Below are positions 21,473 to 32,089 of a stretch of DNA of 64,000 nt, in pieces. The translations under genes and the position numbers were made by a program. The stretch is from positions 372,001-436,000 of the forward strand of contig CAJZBQ010000009.1 of assembly GCA_914767885.1 (NCBI GenBank), in the 5' to 3' direction. How positions within the stretch are numbered: the stretch's first letter is position 1; the number at the start of each line of letters is the position of its first letter. A model generated the notes under the pieces. That model was not told the origin of the DNA. It saw nothing but the letters and a program-made list of their open reading frames with translations, and ran no database searches. The stretch comes from Blepharisma stoltei (Eukaryota > Ciliophora > Heterotrichea > Heterotrichida > Blepharismidae).

Positions 21473-23644
21473 ATGAGCAGCATTGACCCGAGACAGCCTA
21501 AATGGACTCCTAATGAAGCTAGGAGACCACAAGATGCTTCAGATACCTCTGAAGAGTCTGAAGAAGAATATTTTAGACGAGCAGCTCCTTATGAGGTAAA
21601 ATTAAGACTAGGCCAAATAGAATACGGACAAGACATCGCCTACTATAATGATAATCAAGCAGCCTTAACCGAGCTTACTTACCTCCAGCAAAGACAGATG
21701 AATACCGATCACTCATTGTATCGCAAAGACAAAAAAGGTCGAGTCATCAAAAACATTGACAAAGACAAGCTTGAAAAACGAACAGAAAAAAAAATCGAGC
21801 GGTTTAATCGCAAAAAGCTAGAGAAAAAACAGTTAAAAGAGCTTCAGAAAAAATTAGAAAGCCAAGTTTACTTAGAAAACACTCAAATTGAATCTTCTGA
21901 TGAACTGCAGAAACTTGGGCTTCCTACACATTTTGGGAAAGGAATAAGCAATAATTATGTGGAAGACAAAGAAATCCATAATTTGTTTCAAAGAGAAGAT
22001 AAAACAGAAGCAAATGAAGAAGAAATGAATTCAGATGGAACCAATGAAAGCGATTATATGGACGTAGATGATACAAAAGTCATTGAAAACTTGCCAGTGA
22101 CACATGAAATTGTAATTGAAGGGCATAGTCGAGCAATAAGTGATTTTGATATAAATCATGCCCATTCAAGATTTGCAAGTGGGTCTTTGGATTATTCGGT
22201 GAAGTTTTGGGATTTTACAACGATGACTGAATCATTGGAGTACTTCAGGAGCTTTGAGCCAATTGAAAGCCACCCTGTTGTGAATGTAAAATACAGTTTG
22301 AACGATAAGCATGTCTTAATATGTGCTGGAGGAGTGCAGCCGAAAGTATTTAGTCCTGAAGGAAGAGTTCATTATGAATGTGTTAGAGGAGATATGTACA
22401 TGACAGACATGGCAAATACTCATGGACATACAAGCATGGTAACTCAATCCCAGTGGCATCCACATAATGAAAAATATTTCTTATCAAGCTCGCTTGATGG
22501 AACTGTAAGAGTTTGGGATCTCGCAGGAAGATTGGTTGGATTAGATAGACAATTAGGGCACAAAACCTTACATAAAGCTCGGTCTCAAAAATACACCAAA
22601 ATCGGTGTAAATTCTTGCACATGGAACATTGATGGAAACTTGTGTATTGGAGGTTGCACTGATGGCTCTTTACAGCTATGGGAAACTGATAAAGGCAACT
22701 CAGTCCAGCCAAAACTCATCAACTTTAGCGCCCACAAAGCAGAAGGCGAAATCACTTGCATAAAATTTTTTAAAGACTCAAAAAAATTCTTATCTAGAGC
22801 CCAAGACCACACCATGAAGCTATGGGATATCCGAAAATTCGACACTCCAATATATACATGGGACAATCTCTATAATCAAAACTACAAGATCCAAGTGGAC
22901 TTATCCCCAGACGAAAAATTTATCATCACTGGTACATCTTCCCTCAAAAAAGAATCAAGAGGTGCATTAAAACTCTTTAGCACAGAAGACGAGTATAAAC
23001 AGATCGGACAAATTAAATATGACAGTGCTGTAATTGCTGTTAAATGGGACCCTACTTTTAATCAAATTTTCCTTGGGTGTTCTGATAGTAAAATTCGTGT
23101 ACTTTATAAGCCTGATATGAGTTATGGAGGTGTCCTTGATTCCATAAAAAGAAAAGCCAAAACTTATGAGAGTTCTGACATGTTTTTGGAAAAACCGATC
23201 ATCACTCCTTATAGTTTGTCTCAATTTAAGTTGGCATTTTTAAATAAAGACAAAGAAAGAAAAAGGATAAGAGATGACCCTGCTGCTTCTCATAAGCCAA
23301 AAGAGCCACTGTTTAGCCCTGATAGGCAAGGGAAAATGTCAGGGATCTATACACTTACACAATCTATTATAAGAGCCATTAATGAAAAACCAAGACCTGA
23401 AGATGATTCCAGAGAACAGGTCATAAGTTATGACCCTGAAGCTAAAAAGAATCCAGAATGGGTCACTCCTGCTTACCTGAAAACTCAGCCAAAACCATTG
23501 TTTGATTATACTGGAGAACAATTAGAAGGGCACGAATATTTGGCAAGAAATCGAGCACCCAAATGCTTATCGTGCGGAATGAAATTTTGTGGATGTGCAG
23601 AGAGAAGGACAGGCGATAACCCTGTATTTAGCGTTGATAAGTAG
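21473..23644 (+). CDS. WDR70: WDR70-like WD40 protein, tandem copy 2
   Basis: 723 residues, offset 2845 bp from copy 1 with the same start, length and domain order. Differences are scattered substitutions (for example CQWHPHIEK versus SQWHPHNEK; LARNPAPKCLSCGKK versus LARNRAPKCLSCGMK) with no indels in the propeller, so both copies appear to be maintained as coding. The Trp codon in KNPEWVTPAY is TGG here and TGA in copy 1. The promoter region is the copied end of PDH E1-alpha plus its 108-bp spacer, so both copies likely carry the same upstream sequence. Confidence 0.9.
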   Translation: MSSIDPRQPKWTPNEARRPQDASDTSEESEEEYFRRAAPYEVKLRLGQIEYGQDIAYYNDNQAALTELTYLQQRQMNTDHSLYRKDKKGRVIKNIDKDKLEKRTEKKIERFNRKKLEKKQLKELQKKLESQVYLENTQIESSDELQKLGLPTHFGKGISNNYVEDKEIHNLFQREDKTEANEEEMNSDGTNESDYMDVDDTKVIENLPVTHEIVIEGHSRAISDFDINHAHSRFASGSLDYSVKFWDFTTMTESLEYFRSFEPIESHPVVNVKYSLNDKHVLICAGGVQPKVFSPEGRVHYECVRGDMYMTDMANTHGHTSMVTQSQWHPHNEKYFLSSSLDGTVRVWDLAGRLVGLDRQLGHKTLHKARSQKYTKIGVNSCTWNIDGNLCIGGCTDGSLQLWETDKGNSVQPKLINFSAHKAEGEITCIKFFKDSKKFLSRAQDHTMKLWDIRKFDTPIYTWDNLYNQNYKIQVDLSPDEKFIITGTSSLKKESRGALKLFSTEDEYKQIGQIKYDSAVIAVKWDPTFNQIFLGCSDSKIRVLYKPDMSYGGVLDSIKRKAKTYESSDMFLEKPIITPYSLSQFKLAFLNKDKERKRIRDDPAASHKPKEPLFSPDRQGKMSGIYTLTQSIIRAINEKPRPEDDSREQVISYDPEAKKNPEWVTPAYLKTQPKPLFDYTGEQLEGHEYLARNRAPKCLSCGMKFCGCAERRTGDNPVFSVDK

Positions 23645-23736
23645 TTTATTATAAAACGGTCTAATCTTAATGCTAGGCTTGGCTTTTTATTGTTTTTCCG
23701 ATGTTTTCTTTTAGCATTCTATATCTTTTTACTAAT

Positions 23737-24385
23737 ATGGAATATCTCTACACTGTTCAAGGTAGAAAATATCACAGAAGTCCAAACCTTAACTGCAGTT
23801 TTCCTCGAAGCTTCAATCCACTCCTTTTTATACATCAGAGGTCTTTATCCTTCTCAAGCTTTCACCAATCATGCTTTATTTGGCGTCAACATTAAATGTG
23901 CAGGTGAAAAATACCTTAAAGACTACATCACTCAGGTAATCAATCTATAAGGTTTATGGAATCAATCGAATACATTCACAAAAAAGTAAAATCCTATATA
24001 GGGCATTTTAAAAGGAATTGTAATTCTTGTTATGATGGAAAACCAGGTCATTGAAAGGTTTTTTATTAGAATTAACTGGATGACTTCCTTGTTTGGGCTC
24101 AATGAAATTGATAAACTGTCAACACCAATAAATGTAGAAAATGAGCTTGGAAACGCCTTAAGGAATATTTATGAAAAACCTATTTCAAGATATAATGGAG
24201 AAACGTTCAAAATTGTAGTAGAAACACATAAAGAAGAAGCTGCAGATGTAGAAGAGCTCATGTCTAACACAATGTGGGATGTGGTCACTTTGGAATGCCA
24301 CGAACCGCTTTCTCAGCATACTGCAAAAGTGGAAAATCTAATTGAGCTGTCTTGGGGTCATGAGTCAATTTCTCAGTCTGGGTAA
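23737..24385 (+). CDS. MAD2L2: HORMA-domain protein, REV7/MAD2L2-like
   Basis: Starts MEYLYTVQ; a 16-nt intron (23762-23777) leads to EVQTLTAVFLEASIHS and LYIRGLYPSQAF, the N-terminal HORMA motif of REV7. Later parts (ENQVI-ERFFIRINW; GETFKIVVETHKEEAAD; GHESISQSG) follow the rest of the domain. REV7 bridges REV1 and REV3 in translesion synthesis and acts in shieldin. Between 23936 and 24001 the frame holds TAA, TAA and TAG. Two good 16-nt GT-AG candidates lie there (23936-23951, 23986-24001), yet removing both leaves the frame off by two. Either splicing differs, or the gene has a frameshift. It follows WDR70 copy 2 by 92 bp. Confidence 0.75.
23762..23777 (+). other. 16-nt intron (REV7)
   Basis: GTAGAAAATATCACAG. 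Removal joins YTVQ to EVQTLTAVFLEASIH, giving the expected HORMA start. Confidence 0.8.
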
Positions 24386-24458
24386 ATAATCCATTTAAAT
24401 TATATCTGCTGAGTCTCTCTACCAGTATTTATTTAATATTTAACATAAGCTCTTATAA

Positions 24459-24986
24459 ATGCAGCAAGCTGACGAAAATGCAGTCCTCAAAAAACTAGTC
24501 GAAGAGCGCAAAGAATTTTACCTCAGAAAATACTGTTCCTCTTTCGAGCCAGAATATGACCACTACACAATAAAAACTCGGCCTCCTCACTATGTGTATA
24601 ATTTCCGACTGAATTATTATAGAAGGTCCAGAGAAGAAGAATTAAGAGACGAAGCAATGAGAGCAGCCAGACTTAAATGTCACCAGACTGCCAATGATTT
24701 TTCTAAATGCTCAGTCGCGAACCCATTCAATGAGCCTACAATGTGCAAAGAGCTATATCAGAAAATGAAACTTTGCTTTCGACAAGAGTTTGAAGTAGAA
24801 ATGGATAAGAGAAGAAGAGATATGGAAAGAAACACTGAGTGGTGATGGAAAAATATTTATGATGAAGATGGAGAGGTAGGGGAACAAGCTAAAGATCCAC
24901 CTTATACTTATGTCGAAAAAGTTGGAGATGCAGTCGAGTGGCTTATGAATAAAATGGATGGAGTGTTTTATAGGCACGATAAATAA
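24459..24986 (+). CDS. Twin CX9C (CHCH-type) protein
   Basis: 175 residues. The central region has CHQTANDFSKC and CKELYQKMKLC, two CX9C motifs that form the disulfide-bonded helical hairpin of CHCH proteins, imported to the mitochondrial intermembrane space by the MIA40 route. The N-terminus is charged and helical (VLKKLVEERKEFYLRK). The C-terminus contains WWW (TGG TGA TGG) and DPPYTYVEKVGDAVEWL. Respiratory-complex subunits and assembly factors share this fold; I cannot choose one. The start is the first ATG, 73 bp after the REV7 stop. Confidence 0.7.
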
Positions 24987-25175
24987 AAAATTGATATAAA
25001 TTGGCACAAACAGTAGGTTTTATACAAATACGCAGAATTTAATAATTTTTTGAAGTTAAAAATTAGGATTCACTCAGCTATCTCTAATATTTCAATAAAG
25101 TCTATCAGATTCATAATAATTTCTTTTGTATTTCCTCTTTATCTAAAATGTAAATCTGTGGGTATAAAAATAGGG

Positions 25176-25520
25176 ATGAAGTATTTATGCGCATACGCAT
25201 TGGCTTGGCTTAGTGGAAACACACAACCAAAAGCTTCTGATTTAGCAAATATCATCAATGCCATTGGAGGAGACTTCGACACAAGCCGAGCTGAATCTCT
25301 ATGTGATCTACTCGCCGAAAGAGACTTAACCAATGTCATCAAGGCTGGACTTCCAAAGCTCCAAGCCTTCGCCGGTGCATCCTCAGTAAGCAGCGCCCCA
25401 GTGACCACTTCTGAAGCTCCAAAGGAAGAAGCAGCTGAGAAGAAGGAAGATAAGAAAGAAAAGGAAGAAGTTGAAGATATTGAAGGTGCAATGGACTTAT
25501 TCGGAGGTGACGAATGGTAA
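25176..25520 (+). CDS. RPLP2: 60S acidic ribosomal protein P2
   Basis: 114 residues. The N-terminal dimerisation domain (MKYLCAYALAWLSGN; IINAIGGDFDTSRAESLCDLL; GLPKLQ) is followed by an Ala/Ser hinge, a KEE/KKEDKKEKEE acidic-basic stretch and the C-terminal DLFGGDEW in place of the usual MGFGLFD. P-proteins form the ribosomal stalk that recruits elongation factors. The altered C-terminal peptide, ending in Trp, is uncommon. No intron or IES. Confidence 0.9.
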   Translation: MKYLCAYALAWLSGNTQPKASDLANIINAIGGDFDTSRAESLCDLLAERDLTNVIKAGLPKLQAFAGASSVSSAPVTTSEAPKEEAAEKKEDKKEKEEVEDIEGAMDLFGGDEW

Positions 25521-25589
25521 TATCTTAACAAAAACCTTTTTAATCCTATTTCTCCCTTTCTATTATTCAAATTGTTAGAGTGACTAGCA

Positions 25590-25812
25590 ATTACACTTAG
25601 TTAAATTATGGAAAAGCTCCCTGTTGGATCTGAAGATCCTTATTCCTTTTATTATGCTCCGCTCGTCTGCTTCGCCGACAATCTTCTTACTACCTTCAAA
25701 GTCTTGCTCCTGCCAGACATGGACCTGGACATGCACCCTGGTATCAGAAAGTTTGGGTCACCGTGCAATACACCAAGGGTTTGGCTTCTCTAGAAAAAAA
25801 TATTTCTGTTAT
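25590..25812 (+). mobile_element. Short insertion with 11-bp duplication (retroposon or retrocopy)
   Basis: Flanked by AGTGACTAGCA at 25579-25589 and 25813-25823. The 223-bp insert is GC-richer than its surroundings and contains overlapping open frames, none recognised. One frame carries HGPGHAPWYQKVWVTVQY, which looks like a piece of a real protein. It lies between the P2 and ABC transporter genes. Confidence 0.5.
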
Positions 25813-25874
25813 AGTGACTAGCATTAATTTATTTCTGCGATTATTTTTAAACGTAATTATTTAAAATTTAAATA

Positions 25875-28800
25875 TTATGCAGACGCAAGCCTTGCATAAG
25901 CTCCTTGAAGCTGCATAAGTTCATCGTGTGTTCCTCTTTCTACAACATCTCCTAGCTCTAATAGAATAATTTGGTCGCAATACTTAATAGTGCTGAGTCT
26001 ATGGGCAATAGAAATCACTGTAATATTCATTCCTTCTATAGCTTCTTGGACTTTTCTCTCTGTAGCAGTATCAAGAGCGCTAGTTGCTTCATCAAGAATT
26101 AGGATTTTTGGCTTTTTAATTAAAGCCCTAGCTATTCCTATCCTTTGTTTTTGCCCGCCGCTAAGTTTCTGTCCTCTTAGTCCAACGTCTCTTTCCAGTC
26201 CTTCTTCATATTTTGAAATAAATTCATAAGCTTGTGACTGACTGCAGGCATCAAGAACTTCTGCATCAGTTGCGCCTGGGTTTCCGAATTTCAAGTTGTA
26301 TCTTAAAGATCCTGAAAAAAGAGTAGGCTCTTGGCCAACCCAGCCGATTTCGTCTCTGAGATGGGTTAAGTTGAAAGCTTTGATGTCAATGCCGTTCAAT
26401 AAAATTCTATATCCTTTATTAACGATTAAGTGCTTGGCTACTCTTTAGGCTTTTTAGGTAGTTTATATATGAAATATAAAAAGGTTTGCCAATTATAAAT
26501 TTTAAGTGCTTAATCTACTTATTGGCTACATAATTAAATCAACTGAGCATACCTTCAGTTATATCATAAAACCTCAACAAAAGCTGAGTCACTGTAGATT
26601 TTCCAGATCCAGTAGTTCCACATATCCCAAGACTTCTACCAGGATCAAGCTTAAAGCTAAGTCCTTTCAGCACTTGAACCTCCCTAGCTGGATATTTAAA
26701 TTTCACATTATCAAACTCAACACTCCCAGTCAGTGGATGAATTACTCCTTTATCAGAGCTCGCATCAATATTTGGTTTATAATCAATCACCCTAAACAAG
26801 TTTCTAGCAGCTGCAATTCCTCCATCAATATCAGGAGTCAAAGCACCAACCATGGTATTCGCCCAAGTTGCGAACATTACAGTGAAAAATGCCAATGTCA
26901 TTGCTTCATAAGATAGCCCATCCTCTTTGACTAGATAAGCGCCATACCAACTTGATACTCCATATGTGAAATAGAGTACCAAAATCATGTATCCAAAGTA
27001 AAACCCTGAGGTAACTGCTTGTTTTTTAGCTTCCTCAGCTACACTTAAAGCTCCTTGATAGTAGTTTTTAATACAAGTGTTTTGGTAGTTATAAGCGTGA
27101 ACAGTTTTTAGGTTCATCATAGCATCAGATGCAGCTGCTGTAGCTTTTTCGTGGCCTACTATGGCAAAGCCACGGATTTGTGCCATTCTGCCTTTTCTTT
27201 GTCCAATGTATATTAAAGGTAAACAAATAGCAACAAGAAAGGCAAGTGAAATAGAATATTGGCTTGCTATTCCTAAAGCAACGACCATTGCTGCAATTGC
27301 TAAAACTTGAACTCCAAGGACTGGCCCACCAATTGCGTTGATTCTTGCACAGTCTGCGCTCAGTCTTGTTGATAATACAGCTGGGTTATTTGCTGGGCTA
27401 TCAAAAAAGGAGTTATCATAATACAAAAATGATCTTAACCCTTTAAATCTCATATCATAGGTAAACAAAGCAGTAGATCTTGTCAAGCTGCCAGTTAAAA
27501 GTGTTAAGGATAAGACTACTAAAAAGGCTTCAAGTACAAGCCATGGGAGGTTTTGTAAGACATCTCCAGGCATATCCCCAGATTCATCTTGTGTAAGGTA
27601 AATTGTATTTGTAGCAAAAATAAACCCGAAAACAGGGAAAACTGCACCAGCAAGAATAGCAGCGAAAAAGGCTAGCAAAAGCCATTGCCAATAAGCAATA
27701 ATCATAGAGAAGACTCTTGCCATTAAACTACTAGCACTTGCAAGCTGAGCTGCTTGTGCAGCAGGACCTACTGGAGCTCTGATACTTTTAGCTTCTTCAG
27801 CTTCTAGTTTTCCAAGTCCAAGTTTTTCTTCACTAGACTGTTGCATTTTCACAAGTGTCGCATAAATTCCGTCTTTCTGTATAAGTTCTGCATGGCTTCC
27901 AAGTTCTTGTACCTTACCTTCTTTAAGGACACAAATTACGTCACATTTTTTTACAGTTGAAAGTCTTTGGGCTACCATAATGGTTGTTCTCCCTGGCATA
28001 ATTTTGTTGATTGTTTCTTGAATAGCAGCTTCAGTCCTAACATCTAAGGCACTTGTAGCTTCATCGAGTAATAAGACTTTTGGATCTCTGATAATAGCCC
28101 TTGCTAATGCAATTCTTTGTTTCTGGCCACCTGATAGCTGAGATCCTTTTGGTCCTACTAGAGTATAGTACTGTTGAGGAAGACTTGAAATAAATTCATG
28201 AATGCCTGCATTTTTGGCAGCTTCAATAATTTGGGCATCAGTTGCATAAGGCTTGCCGACTAGGATGTTTTCTTTGATGGTAGCATTAAATAAAATAGGT
28301 TCTTGGCTTACAAGACCCATCTGTGTCCTTAAACTAGCAATATTATAGCTTGCAATATCAGTTTTATCAATCAAAATTCTGCCTCCACATGACTTATAGA
28401 ACTGTTGGACTAGATTAATAATTGTGCTTTTTCCAGCCCCGGTTTCTCCTACAATTGCTATAGAAATTTCCCATAGATGGCGCTGTTTGCCTTTGATTTG
28501 CCCATGAGAAAAATTTTTTGGTTTGACCAAACCATATGGTACTGGTCGAACCAAAAAATTTCCCCAGTGGGCAAATCAAGGGCAAACAGCGACATCTATG
28601 GGAAATTTCTATACACTTTGTCCTGGATTAATCTTAAGATTGAATTTTTTCAAGACTAAAACAGCAGGGTTTGTAGGATACGCGAAATCGACGTCTTGGA
28701 ATTCTATTCCTCCTTTAATTCCTGTAGCATCCATATTGCCGCCTTCATCTACAGGTTCGTCAATAATTGGAACAATTGAGGCGATGCTTATTCTAGCTCT

Positions 28801-29903
28801 TGTGATATATTGGAAAGCTGGTAAGGCGTTTCCAAGTTGATGAGATGATACACCAACAGCAAAGAAAACAGTGACTACAAATCCTGGGCTTATTGGTTCA
28901 CCTGTAATCCAGTTGTCTTGATCATATTCAAGTAAGGAGAACAATATTGAATTTGGTCTAAAAATTGTTTTTAATAAAATTCTGCAATTTAAGGTAAACT
29001 GCATAAGTAGGCACCAACCCAGAATAAGACTCCTTGGAAAATGAATAAAGTGGCGTAATATACTGACCAGCCCACTCCAAACATAAACCCATCCTTTGTT
29101 TGCATTTTCAAAGTAGGCTTGAGTTTCTCTTGGTAAAGTCTGGCCACACGTTCTTGAGCGTTATTAGCAGCAACTGTTTTTACCTCATATAACGCTTCTT
29201 CACTAATCCCTCCAGCTTCTTTATAAGCAGCCTGTAGTCTCGCAATAGCTTTGATCCCAGACCCTTCAATAATTTTTCCTGCATATAGCTGTATAGGAAG
29301 CTGAAGCAATGCTAATAAAGCAAGCTGAGTACTAACAAAAAATGCAATTACCCATGAGTTAATAAACATACAAATAGCATCAATAAGAATCATAACTTTT
29401 TCTCCAGACGCTGATTCAATTGCAGCGCACTCCATATCAATAGATGCAGCCATTTGGACTGCGTTTTTCTTATCATAATATGATAGAGATTTGTTGACTA
29501 AAGCTTTGAAATAGTTAAGTCTGAAATTTAATGATTGATCTGTACCAACTCTGATGTAGCAGGTAACTGCAATCATACCAATAAATAAAGCAGTAAATCC
29601 AAGTCCAAATAGTAATTTAGCTATACTCACTTCTGCATCATAAAATGTGTCTACATCTGATGTTGGGTCCATAGTATTGAAAATAAGCCCGATTTGGAGA
29701 GCTAAAAATCCTGGTAAAACTGCGTGACAAAGGGTTCCAAGTAATCCTATTACCATTAGAACGTAGTCAGTGTTTGTAGCATAACGAAACATCATTGATA
29801 GAGGAGCAATGTCTGGCTGCTTCTTTTCTCCTGATTTTAATAGTGGATCGCTTTCTCTCATATTTTTATAAATCCATTTTAAATTCAAATTCAATTTATC
29901 CAT
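25875..29903 (-). CDS. Full-size ABCB-type transporter (P-glycoprotein/MDR-like)
   Basis: 1220 residues after removal of three IESs (26408-26549, 28459-28611, 28933-29003). Order: TMD1 with six helices, NBD1, TMD2, NBD2. NBD1 has Walker A GETGAGKST, signature LSGGQKQR and Walker B VLLLDEATSA; NBD2 has GTTGSGKST, LSGGQKQR and ILILDEATSA, each followed by the H-loop (VAQRLST; IAHRLST). Both sites look catalytically complete. Such proteins export hydrophobic compounds or lipids across the plasma membrane or vacuoles. N-terminal MDKLNLNLKWIYKNMRESDPLL has no signal peptide. The gene lies tail-to-tail with P2. Confidence 0.93.
26408..26549 (-). other. 142-bp TA-bounded IES before NBD2
   Basis: TA at 26408-26409 and 26550-26551. 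Removal joins FYDITEG to RILLNGIDIKAF between Walker A and the Q-loop. Confidence 0.85.
28459..28611. mobile_element. 153-bp palindromic IES in NBD1 (TATAG class)
   Basis: TA at 28459-28460 and 28612-28613. Removal rebuilds NPGQSV followed by AIVGETGAGKST exactly at Walker A. The element is a near-perfect palindrome (TATAGAAATTTCCCATAGATG... and its complement) around a TTTGACCAAACCATATGG centre. A second copy lies at 36852-37005. Confidence 0.92.
28933..29003 (-). other. 71-bp TA-bounded IES in TMD1
   Basis: TA at 28933-28934 and 29004-29005. Removal joins FWVGAYL to LEYDQDNWITG. AT-rich and non-repetitive, of the short IES class. Confidence 0.8.
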
Positions 29904-30657
29904 GAATTTCCGTTAAAGTAAAAATGTCGCAAAAAATTTTATAAAAACTGGTAAGAATGCATATAAATGCAAATATCTCTTGTATAAAAGCTAAAGGAAC
30001 TCATTATTTTCCATGCAATAACTAAATCAAGTTTAATAGGAAAAAAGAATCATTTTTATCAATTTATTTTACATTAAATTATCCTATATTTAAAATTCAA
30101 TTTTATATAAAAATGAAGAATGAAGTGCTTAAAATTTTGCGGTAATATTATGAATGCAAATTTAGATTAATATCTACTTTTTATTTATATTTTGAAACAC
30201 TTTCATTTTTGAATAAATTTTTCATAAAACTAAGGCTACCTCAAAAATCATTTTATTATTAAAATTTTACTTGAATAAATCGGCTTCCCAATTTATAATA
30301 TTCATAATACTTAAATTCATATTATTGGGATTGTTTATTTTGGAAAGTATCCTATATATTTATATCTCTGACTTAAATAATTTTCATATCTTAAAACATG
30401 AATAATTCTTAATTTAATATATTAAGCTTCGAATGCCTAAACTTTCGAGCTATAATTTTGTAGTGAAGCACTATTTTCTGGTTCAAATCCTCTAAAATAA
30501 AATTAATCCTAAATTCAATGATTGTCTTCTAACTTAAGAAGACTTCTTATAAAATTTCATTGGAGATCTAATTTGGCTTCATTATATACATAAAGTCTCA
30601 ATGAGATTAGTTTACCCTCTCTACTATTTTTACCATAGTTAGCCAAAATCATTCTAA
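29904..30657. other. AT-rich intergenic spacer
   Basis: Divergent spacer between the ABC transporter and RRP9 starts. No open frame, MITE end or palindrome is evident. It presumably holds both promoters. Confidence 0.5.
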
Positions 30658-31971
30658 ATGGTAAAAAGGCCAAATTCCTTTAAAGAGCCTTTACCCACAA
30701 AGAAACCAAAACACAACCTTGCTGATGAAGAAATTCTAAGTGACGAGGCAGAAGATGATAATTTGGAAAACCAGGACGAATTCTTCGAGCCTGAAGAAAG
30801 TCCAGAAGAAAAAAGAATCCGTCTCTCCAAAGAGCTTATAAAGCAAGCAGAAGAAGCCTCAGGAAACAACAAAGAAGAAGTCGAAAATATTTTAAACCAA
30901 ACAGCTCTAGACACCAAAGGGCGACTTACTATCGAAATTGCTGATAACCTGAATGACCATTACGAAGCTAGCTTTGCCAAAGGCCATTTACTCGGAGTCA
31001 CCTGTATCGCTTTGATGCCAGACAACAAAAAATGCATCTCCGGCTCCAAAGACTGCTGCCTAATCATATGGAACCTTGAAACCATGCAAAAAGAGCACAT
31101 TATAAAAGGCTTCAGACACGACAGAAAATACGGTGGGCACTTTGATGAAATCATGTGTGTCGCTGTATCAGACGACTCAAAATATATAGCAAGTGCAGGA
31201 AAAGACCGAATTGTAAGAATTTGGGATGGCCAAACCTACACGTCTGTTGAAAATTTCAAAGGGCATCGCGATACAGTCAATGCCATGAAATTTTGCCCAA
31301 ACTCACACATTTTGTTTACAGCAGCTTCAGATCGGTGTGTCAAGGTGTGGAACTTGGACGATATGGTTTTTATGGACACTTTATATGGCCACCAAAGCTT
31401 TATATTTGATATTGACACATACCCAGGCGAAAAAGCAATAACATGCTCTTATGACTTATCAGTAAGACTATGGAAAACCTTGGAAGAGTCGCAATTTGTA
31501 TATAATGGACATACACAAAGCATTGACTGCGCTAAAATCATTAATGCTGACCATTTTGTTACAGGAAGCCAAGATGGAAGTATTGGGTTATGGAAAACAG
31601 GAAGGAAAAAACCTGAAAAATATTTCAAAGATTTGCATGGAGGGAAATGAATTACTTCGCTTGCAGTTTTGAAGAGAAGCGACTTGTTGGCATCTGGGAG
31701 TTCAGATGGGTGGATCAGGCTGTATAAAGTAAGTGAAGGAGAAATAGAACTTAAAGCAAGTGTAGAAGCATTTGGGTATATAACAAGCCTTGATTTTTCC
31801 AAAGACGGGAAATATTTAGTCGCTGGAGTAAGTCCTGACCATCGATTTGGAAGGTGGACTGAAACAATCAAGGTAAAGCCAGGAATTCTTATTATTGACT
31901 TAGATCTCAGCGAAACACGTCAGGCTTTTATCAATCAGTTCCAAAACAAAGTTAATTTCGATAATATTTAG
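30658..31971 (+). CDS. RRP9: U3 snoRNP protein RRP9 (U3-55K)
   Basis: 437 residues. An acidic, lysine-containing N-terminus (KRPNSFKEPLPTKKPKH, EPEESPEEKRIRLSKELI) matches the nuclear N-terminal region of RRP9. Seven WD40 repeats follow (SGSKDCCLIIWNLE; ASAGKDRIVRIWDGQ; TAASDRCVKVWNLDDM; TCSYDLSVRLWK; TGSQDGSIGLWK; ASGSSDGWIRLYKV). RRP9 binds the U3 snoRNA box B/C motif and is needed for early 18S rRNA processing in the nucleolus. TGA at 31648-31650 encodes Trp in GGKWITSLAV. No intron or IES. Confidence 0.9.
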
Positions 31972-32089
31972 CATTTTGTTTAAAATGAATCTGAAATGGT
32001 TCTTTATTGTTTTTTGTGATAAATCTTTTAAATTATAAGCATTTAGGCCGATTGGGTTTAAAAAACGCATATCTCATAGTTATAATTAG

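Noticed and set aside
25608-25793. Small open frame MEKLPVGSEDPY...
   Set aside because: Sits inside a 223-bp duplication-flanked insertion, with competing frames; no family recognised.
28459-28611. N-terminal extension of an NBD protein starting inside the palindrome
   Set aside because: The extra residues are the translated IES; removal restores the standard ABC sequence.
30430-30500. tRNA-like segment with a B-box-like GGTTCAAATCC
   Set aside because: No T stem or acceptor stem can be paired; the match is probably chance.
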